A stretch of 64,000 bases of DNA from Panax quinquefolius (Eukaryota; Streptophyta; Magnoliopsida; Apiales; Araliaceae), in the NCBI GenBank assembly GCA_020205615.1, contig CM035151.1, forward strand, positions 41,908,977 to 41,972,976. Reading direction: 5' to 3'. Positions 11,740 through 22,323 of this stretch are shown here, in pieces; position 1 is the stretch's first letter, and every line of letters starts with the position of its first letter. The position numbers and the translations under genes are program-made. The notes below the pieces were generated by a model, which worked only from the letters and a program-made list of their open reading frames with translations, did not search any database and was not told the origin of the DNA.

Positions 11740-12720
11740 CCGGCTAAGTGTACTGATGCAACATCCTAGTTGGCTTTTCTGTCAGTGATCGAGGCTCCAT
11801 TTACGATATTGCCTTGCTGAAGACTCAGCTCTCCTTATAGCTTTATTACTCACGTTGTTGGCATAGACTATCTACCCCTAGCTGGTTTGAGAGGGGTGAC
11901 CACGTATCATCCACTAGCTATCATGGGATAGTTTGATCAGTTTCAGGATATTCACCCTTTTGATGGGGCCTTGGGTCATCGACTATCAACTCAGTTTTGG
12001 TCAGCAGACAACTTGACCAGGATTTATGATTGTTGGACTCATCGCGAGAAAAGGCTGGTTTTTTGACAAGTCATCCGGGTCGATCTTTAGAGTATTCTGC
12101 ATGGCTGGAGGAAGATATTGCATCGGCTATGGTTGTTTACTCAATGCCGAGTATTGATTCTGATGATGAGGAGTCTATGAAGGGCCTTGATTCTCATACT
12201 AAGGACAAGCTATTTGCTGGTTTGATAGAAGCCTTGGTTAGTGACACCTTTAGCCCTCTTGCAGAGTATTTAGAGCAGAGGCTACATCTTATGACATTTG
12301 AGAGCGATCAGGCTAGGGCACTGATGTTTACAGCCCTTTTTAGTTGAGATGCTGCTTTTATTGAGAGGGATAATGCTCGAGCTAGTCGGGATGCTACTTT
12401 TGTTGAGTGGGATGTTGCTCGAGCAGCTTAAGATGCTGCTTTTGTTGAGAGGGATGAGGCTCAAGCAGCTCAGGATGCTGTTTTTTTTAGCGGGATGAGG
12501 CTCGAGCTACCCGGGATGCTTCCATTGCTGATAGTGCTGCACTTATATCCCACATAGCTAGTATTGTTATAGATATGAGTGCATTTATAGAGGATCATGG
12601 TAGCACTATGTAGATGGATGTAGATCTTCTGGCTCGCATGGAGACCTTAGGGCAGGAGCTTATAGATGCACCTCCATCTTCGGAGACGAATGTCATGTTG
12701 GACTTGTTGTTCCATTTATT
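11740..12720 (+). pseudogene. Possible plant-mobile-domain / coiled-coil gene fragment
   Basis: Joined reading across frames gives TTYHPLAIMG, LSTQFWSADNLTRIYDCW and SLEYSAWLEEDIASAM, which recall the aminotransferase-like plant mobile domain (PMD) proteins, many of which ride in transposons. From about 12345 to 12520 a repeated unit encodes D-A-A-F-I/V-E-R-D-x-A-R-A, an alanine/charged heptad-like coiled coil; the DNA repeat is about 45 bp. At least one frameshift (near 12060) and several stops break it. The longest intact piece is 12030-12347. I cannot exclude that it is an unrelated retroelement ORF. Flanks 11640-11740 and 12720-13060 show nothing I recognise. Confidence 0.35.
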
Positions 12721-13079
12721 TATGGGTTTACAGACTAGCATTTTTTTTCCTGCATAGACTAGGTTAACCATTTTCTTCATGCACAGGATACATTGTATAT
12801 ATAAAACAATATTATATGGAAAGGAAATATATTTTGATTCAGTTCCCTTTTAGATATGTCTTGTCACTTGCTTGATAGTTGCCATTTTCTTTATGACTTG
12901 TTATCTTGATGTATCGCAAACTCTTCCTTGACGGATTGACATTGAGATATCCTAGGATCTCTCAGAATGGGTTGTTGATCTCTAAGCTTTTCTAGTGTAC
13001 CAGCTTTTGGTGTCTTGGAACCGGTGTTTTAATATTGTTAAGGTTTAGGCAAAGTGTTTGACTTTCTTTCGAGGGACCG

Positions 13080-13133
13080 ACCACACCATAGATGGTTGCC
13101 TACGTACTCCCCTGGATGAGAGGTCGAGTCTTA
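13080..13133 (+). repeat. Left piece of a ~170-bp repeat at the element A insertion site
   Basis: ACCACACCATAGATGG with GCCTACGTACTCCCC begins at 13080. A second copy of the start (ACCGCACCATAGATGGCTG) is at 34938. Taking out element A puts the two about 170 bp apart, so the pre-insertion site held at least two units of a repeat. Similar GCCTACGTAC motifs are common in plant dispersed repeats. Confidence 0.45.
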
Positions 13134-13391
13134 TGTGACAACCCGAGAATTTTGAATATTTTAAAATATTTATTAATTGATTTAAGGTTCAAAATTAGAA
13201 CCTGGACAGAAAATAAGTGTATGCGTTTGATATTTTTAAGATAGAATTTTGAGGATTTCAAAATTTTGTGAATGATTTAAATGAATTATTCAGGATTAGG
13301 GAATAAGCGTTTATGTTCTGTGTATATGTGTGCATGATGTGGTTAAGGGTTGACCAGATAAACGATATCTGTAACAAACCCTAATTATATA
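13134..13391 (+). repeat. Element A 5' LTR, first part
   Basis: It begins TGTGACAACCCGAGAATTTT and matches 30930-31190. It is interrupted after ATATA (13387-13391) by element D; the rest of this LTR resumes at 25407. Confidence 0.9.
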
Positions 13392-16300
13392 TGTAACATT
13401 CTAGATTTTTAAATGTAAGTTATAAATATTTATTGATTTATATAAATATTTATTGGATGTGTTTATTATTGAATAAGTAATTGTTCAATTTGATTGCGAT
13501 GTTTTAGTTAATTATTTATTTGTTAAATAATTAATGTGTTATATGGATTGAGTTATGTTATTAAGTGATTTATTTAATAAATTGTTATTACATAAAGTGT
13601 GACAAATAACTACATGATAAAGAGTTATTAAAATAAATTAAAGTAATTTTAATTTAGTTTTGCCAAACAAGGTTTAAGTATATTAATCCTTTATTTTAAA
13701 TGATTTGCCAAACAAAGCCTATGGCTTTTGGATTTCTTTTGGATTTTAAATTATTAATAAAATAAAACAAATATATAAATAAAATATATTTATATTTATA
13801 AGTTATACGTTATATGTTTGATAACTGACATAATAAGTAGGCTTATTATTGCCATATCAGTTTTATTCTATGTATATCAGTTTTGGTTTACGCTCATTAT
13901 TAGTACCTAGTCTATTACTGAGAGAAGTAAGAAAAGAGAAAGGAAAAGTTCAGAGAGTTTGAGAGAAAAACCTGATTTTCAAAGCAAGTCTGTTAACAAA
14001 GATTCGTAAGCAAACAAAAAGGTGGGTTTCTCTTAACATTAATATCTGTATATATATATATATGATTATGGTTTTATGATGCCTTTTGTCTCCGTTCTTC
14101 AACTTTACTGTGTCAAAGATTTTTACAAAACTCTCTGTAAAACTATGTTGGTATAAATTGGTTAGAGAGGCATGTGTACGTATAGTTGCAATTGTTATCA
14201 CTAGCATGTCTATATATATATATATATATATATGACTGTATGCTAATTACAGGCTAAAGGAAGAAATTGGTTTTACAGTGGGTATATAGATGTACGTATA
14301 TAATTTGAAGAGATATCAAAAATAGTATATATTAATTGTGAAAATTGTGAAATTGAACTATACATGTTAATTGATGTATATGTTTGTATGATTGTATTTC
14401 AAAAGAATCAAATTTGGTTGATAAAAGTGGAATTTCAGTTCACTGTATTTTATTTGTCAACAATGGAGTTTTGAGTTTTAACCAAATATTATTTTAGTGA
14501 TTTAAGTCTTTTAAATTTGTTGTTCAATTGTTGGTAATTGGTATAGATATGATTATTAACATGTGTGTGTAATTTATATAAGTTATACATGTGAGTTAGG
14601 TAATTAATTGTTGTTACAAATTTAAGATGTAGCTTTGGCTCTGTTCTTGGTTTGGTTCTGTGAGTTTCATACCGTAACAAAATTCACGCCCAAAGATCAA
14701 ATCTCGCACCTTAGCGCCAAAATCGGCTTCAAACCGGACTTTGACAGCATACCTTGAAGTCGGCGTCGAGCAGCCACGGACTTCAAGCCATAGCGCTGAG
14801 TCCCTATATATTTTTCGCCACGAAAGCGCCACTCTCATTAGCAGCCACCACCCACAAGATAAACCGTGGTGCCGTAGGGCGCCACTTAGCGTATGTTACC
14901 GAAATGACTTCTATCTTGCACAGAAGTCTGAAATTTTGATAATAATACTATAAGACCAAATAAATTCTGTTATTGTAGTATTGTAATGTGTTGAACGAAC
15001 ATGGTGTTAATACCTAACGAATTTATTATCGTTTAGGAATATGATTTGATTACATGGTTAGACATTGAAACCATACGTGAAGTAGTGTTGATTATGACTA
15101 ATCATGTCATGTTAACACATGTATATAGGATATAGTGATTTGGATTATAACGGTTTAATCTACGCGCAAGGCAAGTTCTCTAACTCCATACTCTCGTTGA
15201 GTTAGTTGTGTTTATACAAGTTTTCTAATCCTAAAGCTTCGTTATGCAAATTTCATGTGCTATACTTTATTAAGTAAAGTATTTCCATTAAGCAACTTAA
15301 TTGTATCTAGTTATTCATGATGATACAAGCTTCCCATCTCCACACTTTCGTTGAGATAGTTATTATGATTATGCAAGTTTTTCCTAACTCTAAACTTGTT
15401 ATATTAGCATGCAAGTATCTTTATTCAATTGAAATCAGTTTATTGTTCAAGTTATTATTTGTTGTTCATGCTTGATAATAAATTTTAAGATATAACCTTA
15501 GCTTAATATTGTTCAAAGAAAGGTATGATAGATTATTCAATTGTTATGCTATTAGAATTATTCCTAAAGCATGAACTCAGAACGAAATGTTTATTCAGTC
15601 AGGATTATTCAATAATATAGTGTTATTATCTTTTATTCAACTAATCCTTAGTTGATGTCCGTTGAATTCCAAATTTCCTTGAAGTGTATCCAAACCAAAC
15701 TATCTTTGGGGCGGACTTGTACTCAAAATACTGAGATGAACAACCCTATTTATAGGGGTTACGCTTAGTTTTGTACTTTGCGCTGAAATGTTTGTATACA
15801 ATACATGTACGAAGGGTTGATCCCCCTAAGTACCTAAAGTCATTATGGTCGTATGACCGTAAAAGTTTAAGTTGAACGATTACTTATAACTATGGACAAG
15901 GTTCGTGGTCATTAGACCCTCAGTGAATGTTTAAAATATTAATAGAACTCATTGTTCAATTCTATTGAGCCCTGAATGGGCAAGGAATGTTAAGATGTTA
16001 ATAGGACTTATTATTTAGTTCTATTGAGCCCCTGAATGGACAAGGAATGTTTAAGATGTTAATAGAACCTATTGTTCAGTTCTATTGAGCCCCTGAATGG
16101 GCAGAGAATGTAAAAGTTATTCATTGTGATTTCAAGTGAGCCTTGTTTGCTCACTCTTGCCTGTAAAATCCTTATAGCTAAAGATGGAAAGGGTGACGTA
16201 CCTAGCACCAGTAAAGGAAAGGGAAAGATGAACAAGTACTGAAGACTTTTAATAGTTTTGATAGTTTTATTATCAGACTTTGGTTTAAGGATTGTAATGA

Positions 16301-16495
16301 AGTTTATTTAAATTTTTCGCATGAATGATTGTTTGTAAAGGTTAGATAAACTGGGAGATTTTATTTTATGAAATTCCTGTATAGACAGGTTTATTATTCA
16401 ATTTTATTTATGATTGGGTAGTTATTAATGAATGTTTTGATTACGTGAATACCAAATCTTGAGGTAATGAAGTACCGGGATTTGGGGGTGTCACA
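13392..16495 (+). repeat. Element D 5' LTR (3104 bp)
   Basis: It runs from TGTAACATTCTAG to GGGGTGTCACA and aligns along its length with 22324-25401. TA microsatellites lie near 14045-14062 and 14211-14233. A TATA-like CTATATAT is at 14804-14811 in a CG-rich patch (14660-14890) where the two LTRs differ strongly. Three ~60-bp units, each with an inverted repeat, lie at about 15941-16110. Confidence 0.9.
15941..16110 (+). repeat. Three ~60-bp units with hairpins in D LTR
   Basis: Inverted repeats of the form AATAGAAC...GTTCTATT start at 15941, 16000 and 16061, with 10-12-base loops. The middle one keeps pairing through a G-T wobble (AATAGGAC). The 3' LTR has the same three units at about 24847-25020. 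They end just before another inverted repeat (AGTGAGC/GCTCACT, 16135-16155). Confidence 0.75.
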
Positions 16496-16498
16496 AGT

Positions 16499-16511
16499 TG
16501 GTATCAAAGCC
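16499..16511 (+). other. Element D primer-binding site
   Basis: TGGTATCAAAGCC three bases after the LTR end, one change from the initiator-Met tRNA complement TGGTATCAGAGC. Confidence 0.85.
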
Positions 16512-16700
16512 TTAGGTTATAAACCTTAGGTGGGGGGAAGCCTTAGGAAGTAACTTTTGAAAAGATAGTGGAGATAACTCTTATCGAGTTTTAAAGAAGA
16601 AGTAATAAAACACTTATGTGCTTATGTGTTTATAACTTATGTGCTCACGAGTGTCGAGTAGAATGATTAATAACTAAAACTTTAAAATTTTGTTGTCAAG

Positions 16701-17423
16701 ATGACTAATGTCGGAGAATCCAGTCAGGCTAGGGAGGAGGAGCCTCGCGACATTCAGGTTGTTTGGGAACAACTACTGCCACGGGAGTCAGCCCCGTTGG
16801 TCACAGTGGTTGAAGATGAGGATGATGATGTTGAGACGGATGAGGAGGATCCCGTGGAGTTGCCACAGGAGGATGAGGATAACGAGGACGAGGAGGAAGA
16901 GACTCCACTAACCTCGATGGCTGCTCGTACGTATGATGAAGTCTACGACTGTAATGTGGAACTTCAGGACAGAGTTGAGGAGTTACAGGAGATAGTAGCT
17001 GAACAACAGACTACAATGACATAGAAGGACGACGACATCCAGGATCGGGATGAACGTCTAACTAATCTTTCAAGAGAAGCCGATGCGCATCAAGGAGAGA
17101 AGGAACAACTGATCGAGATGGCCGTGGAACTGAAGAACAAGCTGAAGGAGGAAGCTACCAAGAGGGCGAGAGCTGAAGACGCATACGAGGAAGCTTATCA
17201 ACGAACTGGAAGAGTAGTAAGGGACGCACAAGCAAAGAGGATGAAGATGGAAGAGATGGATAAAGTATTCAATACCGTGATCAATCGAGCTCAAGATCGG
17301 GTCATGGGTTATCCAATTCAGTTCGAGACTCTGCCATCATACGTGTTAGATCGCCGAACCATGTTCCGTGTTATGGAAGAAGAGCGTCAAAAGGCTACTG
17401 AGTATCTTAATAGATCATCATAG
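16701..17423 (+). pseudogene. Element D extra ORF upstream of gag (acidic, coiled coil)
   Basis: One 240-codon frame from ATG 16701 to TAG 17421-17423, broken only by a TAG at 17022-17024. Residues about 32-75 are very acidic (runs of D/E), about 80-107 and 125-200 are rich in E/K/Q/R with heptad-like spacing, predicting a coiled coil, and the C-terminus reads FRVMEEERQKATEYLNR. It has no zinc knuckle, protease or polymerase motif and is in a different frame from gag, 287 bases upstream of it. Extra ORFs between 5' LTR and gag are known in some plant Ty3/gypsy lineages such as Ogre/Tat; here it is in a chromovirus. Function unknown. Confidence 0.6.
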
Positions 17424-17710
17424 GAAATGTGTCTGTTTTGCAAGTAATAAGTGTTAAATAATGTGTAAATCCCTAGTGATAAGTAACCATGGGATATGAG
17501 AATGATGATGTTATCCTGTAACTTTTGTAGTTCAGGAAAAGAATGTAAATAGCAGTGATGCTATTGTTTCTATGTTTTCGAAGAGGTGATGAATAAATAA
17601 AAGATATTATTTTATTCAAAAGTGTTATGTGGTTATTTCTTTTATAGAGGCAAGTTAATTAGAAAATACTTAAAGAAGTTGGGTAATAGTCTAATAGATG
17701 TTTTTTTTAA

Positions 17711-18850
17711 ATGAAAATGCCTCCCAGACATGAACCACCCCATCAGAGAACCAATGCGAGAACTAACAATAACGATGTTGAGGATAATTTTGTCCAACAA
17801 CTAGTGACATTACTCACAGGAGCGTTGCAGAATCAACCTCAATACCAAGGCACAATGTTTAAGGAGTTTCAGGCTGTTAGACCACCTGAATTCCGTGGGT
17901 CAACGAATCCAGTCGAGGCACAGACCTAGATTATGGAAATAGAGAAAGAATTTGAAGCCGCTAGGGTAGTGGATGAACAGAAGACTACTTTTGCAACATT
18001 TATGTTGAAAGCAGAAGCTAGTTATTGGTGACAAGCCAATAAAACCCGGGAAGGACCAGGGGTGATGACCTGGGATAGGTTTAAGGAGTTATTCTTCGAG
18101 ACCTACTTCCCAGAGAGTTCAAGAGTCATTAGAGGTTGATTTTGGGAACCGAAGCGGGGAGCGGCGATGTGTCTCGAGTATGCAGTGAAGTTCAACGAAT
18201 TGGCGAGGTTTGCGCCATATCAAGTCAAAGATAGGCAGCGTGAAGGCAAAGAGGTTTGAACAGGAGGGATGAAGCCCCTAGGCATGCAAGTGAGGGTTTC
18301 CCTATTCTATTTGAAGACGTTTACAGCAGTGATGGAGAAGGTTGTACTTGCTGAAGGTGGAGGCGAGGCAGTGATAAAATTCAATCAAGAGCAGAAGAAG
18401 AAGAAGAATGAGGTGGAAGTGAAGAATGGTAGCGGAGGTAATGGAAATGGCAACAACAACAACAACTTGAAGAGGAAGTGGAGCGAAGCAGGGTCTTGAA
18501 ACCAAAGAGGTAACCAACAGTTTAGGAAGTTTGAAGCATGTGCTATATATGGGAGGTTACATAAGGGTGTGTGCTTGATGGGGAAACGTGCATGTTTCAA
18601 CTGTGAACAGGAAGGTCACATCGCCTCAAATTGCACCCAACCCAAGAAGAATGTCTGTTTCACATGTGGATCCAAGGATCATTTTGCTCATGAATGCCCT
18701 CAGAAGAAGGTCGGAGAAACAGTAAGAAGTAAGGGAGGCAGCAGTGGAGGTACTTGGGCCATTGTTGGACCTACATCGTCAAACAAACCCACAGCCAGAA
18801 CTTTCAACATGACTGTGCAATCAAAAGATGTGGTGTCAGGTATTATCCCA
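17711..18850 (+). pseudogene. Element D gag
   Basis: The frame opens MKMPPRHEPP at 17711 and shows the retrotrans_gag core (RPPEFRG, FATFMLKAEASYW, W-D-R-F-K-E-L-F, Y-F-P-E-S, KFNELARFAPYQV). CCHC knuckles follow at 18593-18634 (CFNCEQEGHIASNC) and 18656-18697 (CFTCGSKDHFAHEC), after an incomplete third one. Stops include TAG 17927-17929 and TGA 18029-18031. Gag is the capsid and RNA-binding protein of the particle. It reads on into protease in the same frame, as in one-polyprotein chromoviruses. Confidence 0.85.
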
Positions 18851-21800
18851 ATCAACGATATTAATGCTTATGTATTATTTGATTCGGGTGCTAGTTGCTC
18901 GTTTATATCTGATGAATTTGCTAAGAAATTAGAATTGCCTAGAGAAGAACTAAATTTCCCTCTGAACATAGAAATTACGAATAGGGAAGTAATTCTTGTT
19001 AGGTTCATATACAAGAGCTGTAGGGTGAACATAAAAGAGAATATAATGATGGTAGATTTAATTTCGATTAGACTCGGGGAATTTGATGTAATTTTGGGAA
19101 TGGATTGGCTGTTCAAATATGGAGCAGTAATTGATTGTCACAAGAAGTGAGTAAACCTTATGACTCCGTCAAAGATAGTTTTCCATGGTAGCAAATCGCC
19201 TAGACAAATGAAATGTCTGACGATTATGCAGGCCAAGAAGTTGTTGAGTCAAGGCTGTGTGGGTTATTTAGCTTACATAGTTGATACTCAGAAGAAGGGT
19301 GTGAAACTGGAGGAGATACCAGTGGTTAGGGAATTTGTGGATGTATTTTCGAATGATTTTCTAGGACTTCCACCTGATAAAGAGATTGAGTTCGTAATCG
19401 ACTTAGCGCCAGGAACTGCACCGATATCGAAGGCCCCGTATAGAATGGCTCCGGTAGAAATGAAGGAACTGATGGTGCAACTACAAGAACTGCTGGACAA
19501 GAAGTATATTCAACCAAGCGTATCACCGTGGGGAGCGCCGGTATTATTCGTGAAGAAGAAGGACGGATCAATGCGTCTTTGCATCGATTATAGGGAGTTA
19601 AACAAGGTCACTATTAAGAATAGGTATTCATTACCTAGAATAGATGACTTGTTTGATCAGTTGAAGGGTGCTAAATATTTCTAAAAATTAGATTTGAGAA
19701 GTGGGTATCACCAATTGAAGGTAAGAAAGGAGGATATACCTAGAAAAAGACATTAACTCCTGCATGCGGACATTACGAGTTTTTAGTGATGTCTTTTGGT
19801 TTAACAAATGCCCCTGCCGCGTTCATGGATTTGATGAACAGGGTATTTAAACCATTCTTAGACATGTTCGTAGTGGTGTTTATCGACGACATTCAGGTGT
19901 ATTCCAAAACTCAAGAAGAACAAGTGAAACATTTACGTTTGACATTGGAGACACTAAGAAAGGAAAAATTATACGCGAAATTCTCTAAGTGAGAATTTTG
20001 GCTCGATCGTGTACAATTTTTGGGTCATGTGATTGACAAAGATGGGATTTTAGTGGATCCATCGAAAGTGGAAGCTGTAATCAACTGGGAACAACCAAGG
20101 ACACCTTTGGAGGTGAGGAGTTTCTTGGGACTGGCCCGTTATTATAGAAGATTTATACAAGATTTTTCCAAGATAGCCACTTCATTAACAAATCTGACAC
20201 GGAAAGCTGTGAAATTCGTTTGGACGGAGAAGTGTGAAGAGAGCTTCCAAGATTTGAAGAAGAAGCTAAGTGTGGCACCGGTGTTAACCCTGCCGGATAA
20301 TACAAGAAATTTTGTGGTGTATAGTGATGCCTCACACAAAGGATTGGGTTGTGTTCTTATGCAAAACGGCAAAGTTATTGCATATGCATCAAGACAACTG
20401 AAGGATTATGAGAAAGGTTATCCGACACATGATTTGGAATTGGCTGTAGTAGTATTTGATCTCAAGATATGGTGACACTATCTGTATGGAGAGAAATGTG
20501 AGATCTACATAGATCACAAAAGTCTAAAGTATATTTTCACTCAGAAGGATCTGAACATGCGCCAGAGAATGTGAATGGAATTGATAAAAGATTACGATTG
20601 TGAGATATTTTATCATCCAGACAAAGCGAATGTGGTTGCAGATGCTTTAAGCAGGAAAGGTGTGGAGAAGTTGATAATGATAACAACTCAAGAGGAGCTC
20701 ATTTCAGCAATGACAAAGCTAGAGCTGGAAATCAAGTTTCCACAAGAATCAAATGAACGACTATTTCAGTTAGAAGCAGGTCCAACTTTACTGGACAAGG
20801 TGAAGAACACTCAGTTACAAGATGAAGAATGTGGGAAGATAAAAGAGAATATGGTTGATGGTAGCGATACGAAATACAAGGTTGATACCTAAGGATTACT
20901 ACGGTACGAGGGAAGAATCTGGGTTCCAGCAACACCAGAACTGAAAGATGAAATCTTGACCGAAGCTCATAGCTTAAGATATTCGATTCATCCAGGAAGT
21001 ACGAAGATGTATCAAGATCTGTGCCGACATTTTTGGTGGCCGAATATGAAAACCGACGTTGCAGAATGCGTGGCGAAATGTTTGACATGTCAAAGAGTAA
21101 AAGCCGAACATCAAAGACCCACCGGATTACATCAACCGTTGGAAATACCGGAATGGAAGTGGGAACACATCACGATGGATTTTGTGGTGGGTCTTCCAAC
21201 TACTTAGAGAGGATGTGATGCAATTTGGGTAATAGTGGACACACTAACGAAATCAGCGCACTTTTTACCAATAAAGATTAGGTTCAATCTTGATCAGTTA
21301 GTAAGATTATAAATTAAGGAGATTGTTTCGAGACATGGAGTGCTAGTGTCAATTGTATCTGATAGAGACCCGCGATTTACGTCAAACTTCTGAAAGAGAC
21401 TACAAGAGTGCATGGGAACTCAGTTGCGAATGAGTATGGCTTATCTTCCACAAATAGATGGTCAAAGCGAACGAACGATCGAGACATTGGAAGATATGCT
21501 GAGAGCATGCGTCATGGATTTCAAAGGAAGCTGGGAAGAGCAATTACCGTTGGTGGAATTCGCCTACAATAATAGTTATCACGCGAGCATCGGCATGCCG
21601 CCTTACGAAGCGTTATACGGTAGAAAGTGCAGAACTCCACTGTGTTGGGATGAAGTTGGTGAACGTCAACTACTAGGACCAGAACTGGTGAAACAAACTG
21701 CTGAGGTTATCAAACTCATCAGGACAAGATTGGTAGCAGCTCAAGACCGACATAAGAAGTATGCTGATCAACACAGGCAATATCGTGCATTTGAAGTAGG

Positions 21801-22236
21801 AAGCTATGTATTCCTTAAAGTTTCTCCTTGGAAGGGGAAAATTCGTTTCGGTAAGAAGGAAAACTAAGCCCGAGGTTTATTGGACCCTTTGAAGTGCTGT
21901 GAAAAGTTGGAGAGGTAGCTTACGAAGTAGCTCTACCTCCAGAGTTGGAAAACATTCACAATGTTTTTCATATTTCGGTGTTACGACCATATAAACCCGA
22001 TTACAATCACGTGATCGAGTACGAACCGTTGTAGTTCGAGAAAGATTTGTCTTATGAAGAGATTCCTATCCAGATAGTCGACAGGAAAGAACAAGTGCTC
22101 AGGAATAAAGTGATACCTTCTGTGAAGGTGATATGGAGAAACCACAATGCTGAAGAAGCAACGTGGGAACTCGAAGAGAAAATGATGAAAGAGTACCCTT
22201 AGTTATTTGTTAAACTTGTGTCTTCGATTCTGGGGA
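18851..22236 (+). pseudogene. Element D pol: protease, RT, RNase H, integrase, chromodomain tail
   Basis: Domains in order: protease with D-S-G-A at 18881; RT with [16 protein letters not shown] (about 19575) and the catalytic F-I-D-D at about 19879-19890; RNase H with [14 protein letters not shown] (about 20320) and DALSRKG (about 20641); integrase HHCC finger (HSLRYSIHPGS to CLTCQRVKAEH, about 20968-21110), core Asp residues near 21178 and 21360 and Glu in GQSERTIETLED (about 21448-21490); then the G-P-F segment and a chromodomain-like end (KVIWRNHNAEEATWELEEK). The frame slips near 19745 and 21860. Stops include 19681, 19990, 20473, 20572, 20890, 21208, 21310, 21370 and 22199. Catalytic residues remain but the protein cannot be made. 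Confidence 0.9.
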
Positions 22237-22323
22237 CAGAATCTTTGTAAGTAGGGAAGAATGTAACGAATGTGTTATTTGAGTTGTGATTCTGGGGACA
22301 GAATCCTTATAAGAGGGGAATGA
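22226..22323 (+). other. Element D duplicated hairpin plus polypurine tract
   Basis: GATTCTG, loop GGGA, CAGAATC occurs twice (22226-22243 and 22288-22305), each followed by a purine tract (GTAGGGAAGAA and AAGAGGGGAATGA) and TGTAAC. The second TGTAAC at 22324 is the true LTR start; the first is a partial duplicate of PPT and LTR edge, about 62 bp upstream. Confidence 0.75.
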
